NCBI GenBank assembly: GCA_020160935.1
Contig: JAIUPL010000007.1
Span: forward strand, 124,001-188,000
Reading direction: 5' to 3'
Length of the DNA: 64,000 nt
From: Bacteroidota bacterium
Lineage (GTDB): Bacteria; Bacteroidota; Bacteroidia; Chitinophagales; Saprospiraceae
Both the position numbers and the translations under genes were made by a program. Positions 35,386 to 44,496 of the stretch are shown piece by piece (position 1 is the stretch's first letter; the number at the start of each line of letters is the position of its first letter). The notes under the pieces were generated by a model. The model was not told where the DNA came from and did not search any database. It saw only the letters and a program-made list of their open reading frames with translations.

Positions 35386-35943
35386 CTTAAGTGCACAGCA
35401 CACAATCACCCATTCTTCTCCATTTTCTTCATCCGTAAATTCCTGCATGATGTCAAATCCGAAGCGTTCGTGTGCGCGCAGGGAGCGGGTATTGCGGCGG
35501 GAAATTTCTGTGACCACCAGTTCAAACCGATTGGCGTTAAAATTTTTGAGTCCGTGGTAGAGCCCGTCGAAAACGCCCTGCCCGCGGTATTCTTTGGCAA
35601 CGCACACCTGGCCCATGACAAAATAGGCGGTATCTTGCAGTGATTTTCCATTCCACTGCATGTCATCGAGACGGTCGAACATCGACATCAGTACCGGTAT
35701 TTCCGTGCGGAAGGAGGGTAGCATAGTGAGGGCATAACCTACCACGAGGTTGCCGTCTTTTGCAATGGTGTGTGCACCGGCATCGTTCATGCGACGCAGA
35801 ATATCGAGGTGGTGCACAACGGTCACAAATCCCTGATCGGCCACTTCTTCGGGGCTCAGGTTGACCGCCAGGTTTTTTCTTTGCAGTGCAAGAATACCCT
35901 GTAAGTCGGTATCGCTTTTTGCTTGTGTAATTTCAACCATCAT
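35383..35943 (-). CDS. GNAT-family N-acetyltransferase
   Basis: Acetyl-CoA-dependent acyltransferase of ~186 residues. The motif A region is VMGQVCVAKEYRGQGVFDGLYHGLK (R-G-Q-G pyrophosphate loop), followed by VTEISRRNTRSLRAHERFGF, the motif B helix. The substrate is unknown. The start is ATG 35943 or the adjoining ATG 35940; the longer frame to 35997 begins with translated heptamer repeat. The stop codon TGA is supplied by the edge of the AGTCCTG element. Confidence 0.88.
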   Translation of the reverse strand: MMVEITQAKSDTDLQGILALQRKNLAVNLSPEEVADQGFVTVVHHLDILRRMNDAGAHTIAKDGNLVVGYALTMLPSFRTEIPVLMSMFDRLDDMQWNGKSLQDTAYFVMGQVCVAKEYRGQGVFDGLYHGLKNFNANRFELVVTEISRRNTRSLRAHERFGFDIMQEFTDEENGEEWVIVCCALK

Positions 35944-35980
35944 AAAATGAATATTGTATTCTAAAACCAGCGCGCCAAAA

Positions 35981-36043
35981 TACTCACTATTCACCACTCA
36001 CTACTCACTACTCACTACTCACCACTCACTACTCACCACTCAC
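35981..36043. repeat. One-armed CTCACTA/CTCACCA heptamer array
   Basis: About eight units with 7-nt period between divergent GNAT and methyltransferase genes, ending one base before the GTG start at 36045. No complementary arm. Confidence 0.85.
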
Positions 36044-36044
36044 C

Positions 36045-36782
36045 GTGAACAATCTCTACGCCGGCCTGGCAGAAGTATATGAGGCCATGTACCAGACTTT
36101 TATCGACTATGACGCCGAATTTCAACTGTACAGCCAATTGCTCAAACAGGCGCCCGGCAGGTCGGTACTGGAAATCGGATGCGGTTCGGGGCATCTCACG
36201 CCGCGCTTCGAACAGGCCGGATTCCGTTATGCCGGGCTCGATCTGAGCGCCGATATGCTGAAAATTGCCCGAAGCAAATCGCCTGAAAGTGACTTTTGGG
36301 AAGCAGATATGCGGCATTTCGATCTGCCCGAGCCCGTAGACGGCGCGATCATGACGGGGCGCACGATCAGTTACCTTCTGCCATTTCAGGATGTGTACGA
36401 CTGCTTCGTGTCGGTGCGGCAAAATCTGCGGGATAAAGGGCTGTTCTGTTTTGATTTTATCGATGCTGCCCGATTTATCCCTCGTATCCGCGAACAGGAA
36501 CGGGTCGTTCACCGGGCCGAGTACCAGGGCAAGCACTTCTTCCGGGAAAGTTTTTGGAAGCCCAACCTCACATACGGCTGGGGATTCGACTGGAAATCAA
36601 CTTATTACGAAGAAACAGAGAGGGGGCCGCAATTGCTTGGCGCGGATGATTCGACCATTTCCGCCTTTACAAAAGAAGATATTGCGCTGTTGTTGCAATT
36701 GGCCGGATTTGAGGTGCTGGGGTTTGAGGATCGGCCGAGTTATGCTTTTGAAACGTGGGTGGTAGTTAGTCGTAAGTCCTGA
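36045..36782 (+). CDS. Class I SAM-dependent methyltransferase
   Basis: A 245-residue cytoplasmic methyltransferase with motif I VLEIGCGSGH at 41-50, YAGLDLSADMLKIAR (motif post I) and motif II near FWEADMRHFDLPEPVDGAIM. The target molecule cannot be read. GTG start at 36045, directly at the end of a heptamer array. The last residues SRKS and the TGA stop come from the first AGTCCTG unit of the next element, so both ends of the gene touch repeats. Confidence 0.88.
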   Translation: MNNLYAGLAEVYEAMYQTFIDYDAEFQLYSQLLKQAPGRSVLEIGCGSGHLTPRFEQAGFRYAGLDLSADMLKIARSKSPESDFWEADMRHFDLPEPVDGAIMTGRTISYLLPFQDVYDCFVSVRQNLRDKGLFCFDFIDAARFIPRIREQERVVHRAEYQGKHFFRESFWKPNLTYGWGFDWKSTYYEETERGPQLLGADDSTISAFTKEDIALLLQLAGFEVLGFEDRPSYAFETWVVVSRKS

Positions 36783-36900
36783 GTCCTGAGTCCTGAGTCT
36801 GTAGAGTACACCTTGTTACCCTTGGTATTTACTTATGGGGATGCCAAGGGTAACAAGGTGTACTCTACAGACTCAGGACTCAGGACTCAGGACTCAGGAC
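36774..36900. repeat. Composite hairpin element, AGTCCTG arms (51-bp perfect stem)
   Basis: Arms 36775-36825 and 36844-36894 are perfectly complementary over 51 nt, with an 18-nt loop. Modules: AGTCCTG tandem, CTGTAGAGTACACC, TTGTTACC, CTTGG apex. It lies between two convergent genes and supplies the methyltransferase stop. Confidence 0.97.
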
Positions 36901-36905
36901 TTTTA

Positions 36906-38267
36906 TCATTCTCCCAACAACTCCTTCAACTTCTCACCCAACTGTTCGCCTCGAACATTGCGGGCAAGGATTTTTCCATCTTTATCCACCAAAACGGTCT
37001 GAGGGATAGAGGTAACGGAATACAGGGCAGCGTGCGAACTTTGCCAGCCTTTCAGGTCGCTGATGTGGTGCCAGGGCAACCCGTCGTCTTTGATGGCTTT
37101 TTTCCAGGCATTGGGTTCGCGGTCGAGGCTGACGCCGAGGATATCGAAACCCTTGTCTTTGTATTTGTTGTAATTCTTGACCACATTGGGGTTCTCGCGG
37201 CGACAGGGGCCACACCAGGATGCCCAGAAGTCGATCAGCACTATTTTACCGCGTAATTTGCTGAGTGAGTACGACTGGCTGTCGGGCGTCATGCCGACCA
37301 GGTCGGGTGCTTCAAAACCGGGTGTAGAGGTACCTGCGCGTTTCATTTCGTAATCCATTTGCGCAATTTCTCCATAACTGTCATTTTTGTAACGCTCCAT
37401 ATATTTCTTGGAGTAGTCGGGATACAGCGGGTTATTGCTGGCTTTAAGCCCCGATACCAGGCCGCCGAGAGCCAGGCGGTAGGTTCTGGAATTCTGCGGG
37501 ATTTTTGCCAGTTGGAGTTGGGCCCACTGATCAAACTCCTGCTTGGAAGCGCGCAGGTTGGTCAGAATTTGGGCGTATTGTTGGAATGCCTCGAACACGT
37601 AAGGGAAACCTTCCATGCCGGGGTCGGCCAGATTGGCATAGCGGAAAAATTCCTTGCCATAAAACTCCGAGGGGCCGGCATAACCTTTCACAGCGGTGGA
37701 ATAATCGGGGAACAACAGCAGGGACGCTGTGCGCGCCAGCAGCGGATTGCTTGCTTTAAGCGAATCGATCAGTTTTGTTTTTTGGGCATTGAGTGCTTCA
37801 ATTTGCTTCTCAGCACTTTTGTCGGCCATTTTGGCGCGCAACTGACCACCTTCTTCGCGGAGTTTGGCTACCTGTTTCTGCAATTTTTCATTGGCAGTAT
37901 TGATGGGCGAGCCTGTGGTGCGACCCAGCGACATGTATTGCGCCTGTGCGTACAGTTTTACCTGGGGTTCTTCGCCCAGGATCACCTTGGTGGCTTCCAG
38001 TTCGTTGATACCTACGCCGTAAATGCGCGATTTGGAAGCAGGCACTGTCAGCACAAACGAACTATCGGGCATTTGCCGGCCGCCACTGGCAATGGCGCGG
38101 TTGCCTAGGCCGTTCAGTTCGTACAGCATGATGCTGTCAACGCCGGGTGGCAAACCGTAGATATAGCAGGTGAGGGTCACGACCGATTTGGCCGGTTTGC
38201 CGGATGTATTTTTTTGAGCCCAGAGCAGTGCAGGCATCAAAAAAAGAAAGAGAAACCATTTTTTCAT
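36906..38267 (-). CDS. TlpA-like thioredoxin-fold disulfide reductase
   Basis: Exported protein of 453 residues with signal peptide MKKWFLFLFLMPALLWAQ. A DUF4369-like N-terminal beta domain spans ~30-115, followed by a charged helical middle (EKLQKQVAKLREEGGQLRAKMADKSAEKQIEAL). A TlpA/ResA-type thioredoxin domain holds the active site FWASWCGPCRREN near 347 and the cis-Pro block VTSIPQTVLVDKDGKI. It probably reduces or maintains thiols in periplasmic proteins such as cytochromes. A possible -7 box TACTTTTG lies 70 bases upstream on the minus strand (38338-38345). Confidence 0.92.
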   Translation of the reverse strand: MKKWFLFLFLMPALLWAQKNTSGKPAKSVVTLTCYIYGLPPGVDSIMLYELNGLGNRAIASGGRQMPDSSFVLTVPASKSRIYGVGINELEATKVILGEEPQVKLYAQAQYMSLGRTTGSPINTANEKLQKQVAKLREEGGQLRAKMADKSAEKQIEALNAQKTKLIDSLKASNPLLARTASLLLFPDYSTAVKGYAGPSEFYGKEFFRYANLADPGMEGFPYVFEAFQQYAQILTNLRASKQEFDQWAQLQLAKIPQNSRTYRLALGGLVSGLKASNNPLYPDYSKKYMERYKNDSYGEIAQMDYEMKRAGTSTPGFEAPDLVGMTPDSQSYSLSKLRGKIVLIDFWASWCGPCRRENPNVVKNYNKYKDKGFDILGVSLDREPNAWKKAIKDDGLPWHHISDLKGWQSSHAALYSVTSIPQTVLVDKDGKILARNVRGEQLGEKLKELLGE

Positions 38268-38337
38268 GTGAAAGAGTCAATTTTGACAGCCGGAACCATC
38301 GCCCGACTTTGAATGGAATTACAACGCAAAAAGCGTG

Positions 38338-38345
38338 CAAAAGTA
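38338..38345 (-). promoter_or_regulatory. Candidate -7 box of the TlpA-like gene
   Basis: Minus strand TACTTTTG, exact TAnnTTTG match, ~70 bases before the ATG; -33 not convincing. Confidence 0.35.
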
Positions 38346-38401
38346 TTCCTTTCCATGCGGAGTTGACGTTGTGAGAACGTTAATGGATGCCAAAATCAAA
38401 A

Positions 38402-39067
38402 CTAGTCCACCACTTTCACGGGCCGGGACTTCGAATAGAACTCGGTAATGCCCCGCACCTCCACGCCGTCTACGACGGCTTTGGTCAGCCGTTTGCGGAC
38501 GACGTAATAAGACCAGTTGCCTGCCGGGATTTCTGCCATTTTCACTGCAGGGAAGTCGATAATATTGGAAGTGCCGATGTTGTACAGTTCTACGGGTATG
38601 GTCTGCCCTTTTTCCGTATTTTCCCAGATAAACACCAGGGCTTCACCTTTTTCGAGCGGCGCACCTTTCCAGGAAAAGCGGGCCGGTTGCTTACGCGACA
38701 CCACTTTGGGATCGAACGAAATACTGTCGAGCGCATTCATGTGCATGTTGAACTCCAGGGTTTTACCTGCAGCATTTTTCCATTCGAAAGAATGTTCTTT
38801 GGTAAAATCTGCCGGATAGGCGTGTTGGTATTTCAGGCCAATCACCGGCACCAGCGTCATTGCCACGCGTTGGTAACGGATGCCACCGGGCACTTCCACT
38901 GGTTTGGGTGGCAGGGCGCTTTCGCTCATGGTGGCCTCCGCGGTCAATTTCCCTGCTTGTTCATCAAAACGGGCGTAACAATCCAGCGTATATTTTTTGG
39001 CTGGCTCGGATGGCGTGCACGAGAAAAATGCTAAAGTGGACAGAATCAAAAAAAAGATGTGTTTCAT
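38402..39067 (-). CDS. Hypothetical lipoprotein
   Basis: A 221-residue protein with an N-terminal lipoprotein signal MKHIFFLILSTLAFFSC (Cys17). The mature part is beta-rich, with no motif I recognise (CYARFDEQAGKLTAEATM, FSWKGAPLEKGEALVFIWEN, YYVVRKRLTKAVVDGVEV). The start at 39067 is chosen for the signal peptide; the 56 upstream codons have no family character. It is probably attached to the outer membrane facing the periplasm. Function unknown. Confidence 0.8.
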   Translation of the reverse strand: MKHIFFLILSTLAFFSCTPSEPAKKYTLDCYARFDEQAGKLTAEATMSESALPPKPVEVPGGIRYQRVAMTLVPVIGLKYQHAYPADFTKEHSFEWKNAAGKTLEFNMHMNALDSISFDPKVVSRKQPARFSWKGAPLEKGEALVFIWENTEKGQTIPVELYNIGTSNIIDFPAVKMAEIPAGNWSYYVVRKRLTKAVVDGVEVRGITEFYSKSRPVKVVD

Positions 39068-39088
39068 GTGTTCGTCTAAATATCTTTG
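39062..39088 (+). promoter_or_regulatory. Candidate promoter toward the 2-hydroxyacid dehydrogenase gene
   Basis: TTTC at 39062-39065 and the exact -7 box TATCTTTG at 39081-39088. It would give a ~200-base leader before the ATG at 39294. Confidence 0.35.
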
Positions 39089-39293
39089 CCGCCAGTCGGT
39101 AAAGGAAAGGCATTTGGTCAGAAAATATGCGCGGCACTGCGCGGTGCAAATTTCCGCCAACTGCTTCAAACGACCAACTTCTGCCCGATTCTTCCACGAA
39201 CCAAGATAGAGCATTCGCGGGCGCTCGCATACCATTCACACAATCTGGCATTTCCATTTAAAAAAGGATGCCGACATTCGACGAATAATCAGG

Positions 39294-40244
39294 ATGAAAA
39301 AAGTGCTCATCACGGATGACTGTCATCCTTTACTGGCAGAGGGATTGGAACGGCTGGGATACCAATGCGATTTTTTGCCCGATATTACCCCCGAGACAAC
39401 CTTTGACCTGATTCCCGATTACGAAGGGTTGATTATTAATAGTAAAATAAATGTCAACCGCGCCTTTCTCGATCGTGCCACCCGCCTGCGTTTTGTAGGC
39501 CGACTGGGATCGGGAATGGAAATAGTAGACCGCCCTTACGCCGCTGAAAAAGGGGTAGCAGTATTGAGCAGCCCGGAAGGCAATCGAAATGCCGTTGCCG
39601 AACAAGCCCTGGGTATGCTGCTGGCCCTTCAAAACAACCTTCTTCGAGCCGACCGTGAAGTGCGCGCCAATATCTGGCGCCGCGAAGCCAACCGCGGATA
39701 TGAACTGCGGGGCAAAACCATCGGTCTGATCGGATTTGGACATACGGGCAGCCAGTTCGCCCGAAAACTGGCCGGTATGGAAATGACCGTACTGTCTTTT
39801 GACAAGTATAAATCACCCGGTTATGCGGCCGAAATGCCCTGGGTAACGGAAACGGATTTCGACACCATTCAGCAACAGGCAGATATTATCAGTCTGCACT
39901 TGCCACTGACGAACGAAACCCGACACCTCGTAAACACGGCATTTATCAAAGTCTGCAAACCAGGGGTCATTCTGATAAATACCTCGCGAGGTGCGTGCAT
40001 CCATACGGCAGATGTGGTGAATGCACTGGAAAACGGCGACTTGGGCGGTGCTTGCCTCGATGTGTTTGAAAACGAAAAACCACCCACTTTTTCCGACGCC
40101 GAGCAGGCTTTGTACCACCGCTTGCACCAGTTGGAAAACGTAGTGCTCACACCGCACATCGCCGGCTGGACGTATGAATCGAAATACCTGCTGGCGAGTG
40201 TGTTGCTGGAGAAGATAACAGAGAGTGAGAGGGTGAGAGGGTGA
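39294..40244 (+). CDS. D-isomer-specific 2-hydroxyacid dehydrogenase (phosphoglycerate dehydrogenase-like)
   Basis: NAD-dependent cytoplasmic dehydrogenase of 316 residues. The Rossmann loop GKTIGLIGFGHTGSQFARKL is at 140-159. Catalytic residues are visible as R232 (INTSRGA), E261 (FENEKPP) and H288 (TPHIAGW). It is close to the short SerA type without an ACT domain, so 3-phosphoglycerate is possible, but other 2-hydroxyacids cannot be excluded. Oddity: the last seven residues ESERVRG and the TGA are translation of the GTGAGAGG repeat that follows, so the original C-terminus has probably been extended or replaced. Confidence 0.9.
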   Translation: MKKVLITDDCHPLLAEGLERLGYQCDFLPDITPETTFDLIPDYEGLIINSKINVNRAFLDRATRLRFVGRLGSGMEIVDRPYAAEKGVAVLSSPEGNRNAVAEQALGMLLALQNNLLRADREVRANIWRREANRGYELRGKTIGLIGFGHTGSQFARKLAGMEMTVLSFDKYKSPGYAAEMPWVTETDFDTIQQQADIISLHLPLTNETRHLVNTAFIKVCKPGVILINTSRGACIHTADVVNALENGDLGGACLDVFENEKPPTFSDAEQALYHRLHQLENVVLTPHIAGWTYESKYLLASVLLEKITESERVRG

Positions 40245-40290
40245 GAGAAGTGAGAGGGTGAGAGAGTGAGAGAAGTGAGAGGGTGAGAGG
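40220..40290. repeat. One-armed GTGAGAGG array overlapping a gene end
   Basis: Seven to eight GTGAGAGG/GTGAGAGA units, beginning inside the dehydrogenase gene. No complementary arm follows. Confidence 0.85.
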
Positions 40291-40318
40291 TGGTCACTCA
40301 TTGCCACCAAAAACAGCC

Positions 40319-40450
40319 CTGAAAGGGCGTATTCAATTGCATAGGGCACCGCCCTATGTATTCTGAAAGGGCGTATTCAATTGCATAGGGCACCGCCCTA
40401 TGTATTCTGAAAGGGCGTATCCAATAGTATAGGGCACCGCCCTATGTATT
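40319..40450. repeat. Three tandem 44-bp hairpin units
   Basis: Units start at 40319, 40363 and 40407. Each has CTGAAAGGGCGTATTCAAT, then the hairpin ATAGGGC-ACC-GCCCTAT, then GTATT. Units 1 and 2 are identical; unit 3 differs at a few bases. A fourth copy is at 30544-30587. Confidence 0.95.
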
Positions 40451-40744
40451 CGATCGAAAAAAAACACAAAAACCACCCACAAATCCGATCAAAAAACCAA
40501 CCAAAGCCTTTCGACCCATACACCCACATAATACCCAAAAAACCACCCCCTAAACCCCAAACAACCATGCTCCAATTAGCAAACCGACAGATTCTGCCAT
40601 TTGGGAAGCCCTGAAACGACAGGGTTTTACTATCATTGCAGCCTTTTTTTAATGCCGAAAAACCAAAATGAACACAACGCTTTGATTATCAATAACATAA
40701 TCTCAATTGATAGGATTTTACACCATTTTTTCAATCACTGTTCT
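40451..40744. other. G-poor upstream region of the TonB receptor gene
   Basis: About 295 bases without a recognised gene. Bases 40451-40566 are almost free of G on the plus strand, with five C runs at 40515-40558. The remainder is AT-rich. A weak -7-like TATCATTG lies at 40631-40638. Confidence 0.5.
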
Positions 40745-43700
40745 ATGGTACGTTCTTTACTCTTAACCATTGCCATGCTATTTTGCCTCGGCGCAGCCAT
40801 TGCCCAGTCGACTGTGTTGACGGGTAAGGTAAGCGACGACAAGGGCGAGGTGTTGATCGGTGCTTCGGTCAAGGTGTCGAAAGGCGCCGACATGATCAAG
40901 GGCGCCGTGACCGATTATGAAGGCAACTTCAGGATCACACTCGACCCAGGCACTTACACTGTGGAGTTTACCTATACAGGTTTTAACTCCGTACGAGTAG
41001 AAGGCGTGAAAGTACTCACCGCCCAACTCAACTTCCTTAACCAGTCCATGTCGGACAACCTGACATTGAGCACGGTAGACATCGTGGCTTACAAGGTGCC
41101 GCTCATCGAGCAGGATAAAACCTCTGGTGGCCAGACGCTCACGTCCGACCAGATCAAAAATCTGCCGACGCGTAGTGTTAATGCCATTGTTGCCACCACT
41201 GCCGGTACGACCTCCATCGACGGAGGCGCTATCAACATCAAAGGCGCCCGTTCGACTGGTACCAACTATTACATCGACGGGATCCGCGTGTCGGGTACAC
41301 CCCCACCGGTACAAGACCTGGAACAGTTGCAGGTTATTACCGGCGGTCTGGGCGCTGAGTATGGCGACGTAACCGGTGGCGTAATCTCCATGATTACCAA
41401 AGGTCCGGCCAGCGACTACCACGGCTCCGTAGAGGTGGAAAACTCCAACGGTCTCGACCAGTTTGGCTGGTTGCTCGCTACGGCCAACGTAAGCGGCCCG
41501 ATCATCAAGAAAAAATCTACCGATGGCAGCAGCCGTACCATACTGGGTTTCCGTTTGTCCGGACAATACAATACCCAGAAAGACGACGACCCGCCTGCTA
41601 CTCCGGTGTACCTCGCTAAAGGCCAGGGTGTAGATATGGCCAAACTGTATGGCACAGATGAAGCGGCTGCCAATGCAGAGCGTGCCAAACTCAACGACCC
41701 GAACAACGTACTCGGTCGTCTGATGGCACACCCCATCATTCGCAGTGGAGAACTGATTATTCCTTACGGCGAAACGCTGACCAACGACAGCGTGGATACC
41801 TACCACTACAACCCGTACGAGAACCGCCGCGACATCGACCTGACCGGTAAACTCGACCTGCGCCTGACCAACAACATCGATTTCAGCGTAACAGGTACCT
41901 ACAAAGACCAGCAGGATCAGTTTACGCCGGGCGGCTGGAGGCTGGTAAACACCCAGTTCAACCCGACGCAATATTCGAACCGCTATCGGGGTATCGGTCG
42001 TTTCCGCCACCGCCTGGGTAGCAACAATGACGACGAAAATTCCAGCAGTTCCAACCGTGTAAGCATTTCCAATGCCAGTTATCAAATACAGTTTGCCTTC
42101 GAACGCGGCAGTGCCAAAGTGTACGACCCGCGGCATGGTGACAACCTGTTCGACTACGGCTATGTAGGTAAATTCGAATTTGAAAATATTCCGCAGGCAC
42201 TTGCTTTCCGCGATTCGACAGGACAGACCATCGTTCGCCATGCTGGTTACACCACCGACTTCGTTGGTTTTACACCCAGCACGATCAATCCGGGCCTCCT
42301 GCCTTACAACGAGTTTGCCGTTGCAAACAGGTATGAAACCTACCAGGCTACCAATGGTATCGAGCCAAGCCTGTACACCACTATCTGGGGCAACCACTCC
42401 AATGCAGGCCTGGTGTACAACTCGTTTTCCAACAGCCAGGACGACATCATGACGATCACTGCGAACAGCAGTTTTGACCTGAAACTGGGCAAAACAGGTG
42501 TTCACAATATCCAGTTCGGTCTGTTGAACGAACAACGTACCAGCCGCTTCCGCGGTGTAGCGCCTATCGGACTTTGGCAGCAGGCCATCCAGTCGGCCAA
42601 CAGCCACTTCAACGGTATCGACCTGAATGCTACTCCAATTGGTACATTTGTCGACCCCGACTATGCTGACATTGGTGAACTGCCACAGTACCCCTACCTG
42701 GTGGTAGATCAACCCGGTCGCCGCTTCTATCGCGCTGTTCGCGAAGCCATGGGTGTGCCGCTCAACCAGTACCTCAATGTAGAAGCCCTCGACCCCAGCC
42801 AGTTGAGCCTGAGCATGTTCAGCCCGCGCGAACTGACCGACCGTGGCCTGGTGAACTACTATGGCTACGACTATTTGGGCAATCCTACCTCGGAAGGCGT
42901 TTCTTTTAATGACTTTTTCCGCCTGAAAGATGCCGACGGCGCTCGTTCGCTGCCGGTAGCCCCGCTGCGCCCACTGTACCAGGCTGCTTACCTGAAAGAT
43001 AAGTTCACGTTTAACAACATGATCTTCAGCCTCGGTGTACGCGTAGAGCGTTTCGACCTGAACACGAAAGTGATGAAAGACCAGTACTCCCTGTACGACA
43101 TCATGACGGCGAAAGATTACTTCGCTTCCGTGCCGGGTGCTCCGTCTGTTCGTCCGGGCGGCATTGGCGACGATTTCAAGGTGTATACCGTGAGCGATCA
43201 GGATAATTCTCCTGTAGCCTTCCGCAATGGCGATACCTGGTACTTCCCTGACGGCCGTCAGGCCAACGATGGTGTAGCCATTTACGGTAGCGGTGGTGTC
43301 GTACACCCACTGCAAGTAAGCGATGTAGAAATTACCAGCGATGAATTCGATCCGAATACCTCGTTTGTGGACTACACGCCGCAGGTAAACTGGCTCCCGC
43401 GCCTGGGCTTCTCGTTCCCGATTTCGGAAGATGCCAACTTCTTTGCGCACTACGACGTGCTGGTACAGCGCCCAACCAACTATCAGGTAACGGCACTCGA
43501 CTACTTCTACTTCTACACGCCCGGTCGCACACCTTCGAACAACGCCAACCTGAAACCGGAAAAAGTAGTCGACTATGAAGTTGGTTTCCAGCAGCGACTG
43601 AACCAGAACTCTGCGCTCAAATTCTCTGCATACTACCGCGAAATGCGCGATATGACGCAGTCACGTACGATTCAGCAGGTGCCGGTAATCGGCCTCTACA

Positions 43701-44428
43701 CCACATATGGCAACATCGACTTTGGAACAGTAAAAGGTTTTACCGTTCAGTACGACCTGCGCCGAATCAAAAATGCCGAACTGCGCCTGGCTTACACCCT
43801 GCAATTTGCAGATGGTACAGGTTCGAACGCCAACTCCCAACGCGGTCTGACCCGCCTGGGTAATATCCGTAACCTGTATCCGCTCGACTTCGACGAACGC
43901 CACAATCTGTCCGGTATCCTGGACTACCGCTTCAGCGAAGGCCGTGAATACAATGGACCACGCATCGGCAACAGTGATATTCTCTCCAATTTCGGCGCCA
44001 ACCTGCAACTCACGGCCGTTTCGGGCCGCCCATACACGTCCAATATCCGCGCTACCCAGTTTGGTGGCGATGGTATCCAGGGCGCTATCAACGGAAACCG
44101 CCTGCCATGGCGCTTTACACTCGACCTGCGTGTGGACAAATCGTTCAGCCTGACGGCCAAAAACAAAAAGCCGCTTAACCTGAATGTGTACTTCCGCGTA
44201 TCCAACCTGTTGAACCGTAAAAACATACAGGCTGTTTACCCTGTTACAGGTTCGCCAACCGACGACGGCTACCTGGCAACAGCAGAGGGTGTTAATGTAG
44301 TAAACAACATTGTGACAACCGGCAGAAGCACGCAGGCTTACCTGAATTCGTATTCCTGGCTGGTTCGCAACCCTGATTTTTACATGCTGCCCCGTCGTAT
44401 TTATGTGGGCGCAGCCTTCGAATTCTAA
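40745..44428 (+). CDS. TonB-dependent receptor with carboxypeptidase-like regulatory domain
   Basis: Outer-membrane receptor of 1227 residues. The signal peptide MVRSLLLTIAMLFCLGAAIAQ starts at 40745; the 48 upstream codons are not signal-like. The N-terminal CarboxypepD_reg-like domain reads STVLTGKVSDDKGEVLIGASVKV...DYEGNFRITLDPG. The plug carries GGQTLTSDQIKNLPTRSVNAIV and GGLGAEYGDVTGGVISM. The barrel ends RRIYVGAAFEF. It is not of the SusC type (no SusD partner follows). The next two genes encode a large exported protein and a PorV/PorQ-like protein in the same direction, which suggests a different uptake or surface-assembly unit. Confidence 0.95.
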   Translation: MVRSLLLTIAMLFCLGAAIAQSTVLTGKVSDDKGEVLIGASVKVSKGADMIKGAVTDYEGNFRITLDPGTYTVEFTYTGFNSVRVEGVKVLTAQLNFLNQSMSDNLTLSTVDIVAYKVPLIEQDKTSGGQTLTSDQIKNLPTRSVNAIVATTAGTTSIDGGAINIKGARSTGTNYYIDGIRVSGTPPPVQDLEQLQVITGGLGAEYGDVTGGVISMITKGPASDYHGSVEVENSNGLDQFGWLLATANVSGPIIKKKSTDGSSRTILGFRLSGQYNTQKDDDPPATPVYLAKGQGVDMAKLYGTDEAAANAERAKLNDPNNVLGRLMAHPIIRSGELIIPYGETLTNDSVDTYHYNPYENRRDIDLTGKLDLRLTNNIDFSVTGTYKDQQDQFTPGGWRLVNTQFNPTQYSNRYRGIGRFRHRLGSNNDDENSSSSNRVSISNASYQIQFAFERGSAKVYDPRHGDNLFDYGYVGKFEFENIPQALAFRDSTGQTIVRHAGYTTDFVGFTPSTINPGLLPYNEFAVANRYETYQATNGIEPSLYTTIWGNHSNAGLVYNSFSNSQDDIMTITANSSFDLKLGKTGVHNIQFGLLNEQRTSRFRGVAPIGLWQQAIQSANSHFNGIDLNATPIGTFVDPDYADIGELPQYPYLVVDQPGRRFYRAVREAMGVPLNQYLNVEALDPSQLSLSMFSPRELTDRGLVNYYGYDYLGNPTSEGVSFNDFFRLKDADGARSLPVAPLRPLYQAAYLKDKFTFNNMIFSLGVRVERFDLNTKVMKDQYSLYDIMTAKDYFASVPGAPSVRPGGIGDDFKVYTVSDQDNSPVAFRNGDTWYFPDGRQANDGVAIYGSGGVVHPLQVSDVEITSDEFDPNTSFVDYTPQVNWLPRLGFSFPISEDANFFAHYDVLVQRPTNYQVTALDYFYFYTPGRTPSNNANLKPEKVVDYEVGFQQRLNQNSALKFSAYYREMRDMTQSRTIQQVPVIGLYTTYGNIDFGTVKGFTVQYDLRRIKNAELRLAYTLQFADGTGSNANSQRGLTRLGNIRNLYPLDFDERHNLSGILDYRFSEGREYNGPRIGNSDILSNFGANLQLTAVSGRPYTSNIRATQFGGDGIQGAINGNRLPWRFTLDLRVDKSFSLTAKNKKPLNLNVYFRVSNLLNRKNIQAVYPVTGSPTDDGYLATAEGVNVVNNIVTTGRSTQAYLNSYSWLVRNPDFYMLPRRIYVGAAFEF

Positions 44429-44444
44429 TTCAGTTGATTCCAAT

Positions 44445-44470
44445 TGCCCGCCAGCCGCAGTTGGCGGGCA
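44445..44470 (+). terminator. Intergenic hairpin between receptor and exported protein genes
   Basis: TGCCCGCCA at 44445-44453 pairs with TGGCGGGCA at 44462-44470. It lacks a long T run, so it is more likely an attenuator or mRNA-processing/stability hairpin within the unit. Confidence 0.5.
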
Positions 44471-44496
44471 TGTTTAAAATTTAAAAATTATCAACC

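Noticed and set aside
35354-35560. Short ORFs starting MYSTD (24990, 35354, 36813 and similar)
   Set aside because: They begin in the GTGTACTCTAC module of the repeats and then run antisense to real genes; the shared N-terminus is repeat translation, not homology.
40319-40450. CRISPR array
   Set aside because: The 44-bp units are directly adjacent with no unique spacers and no cas genes are present. The heptamer arrays likewise lack spacers.
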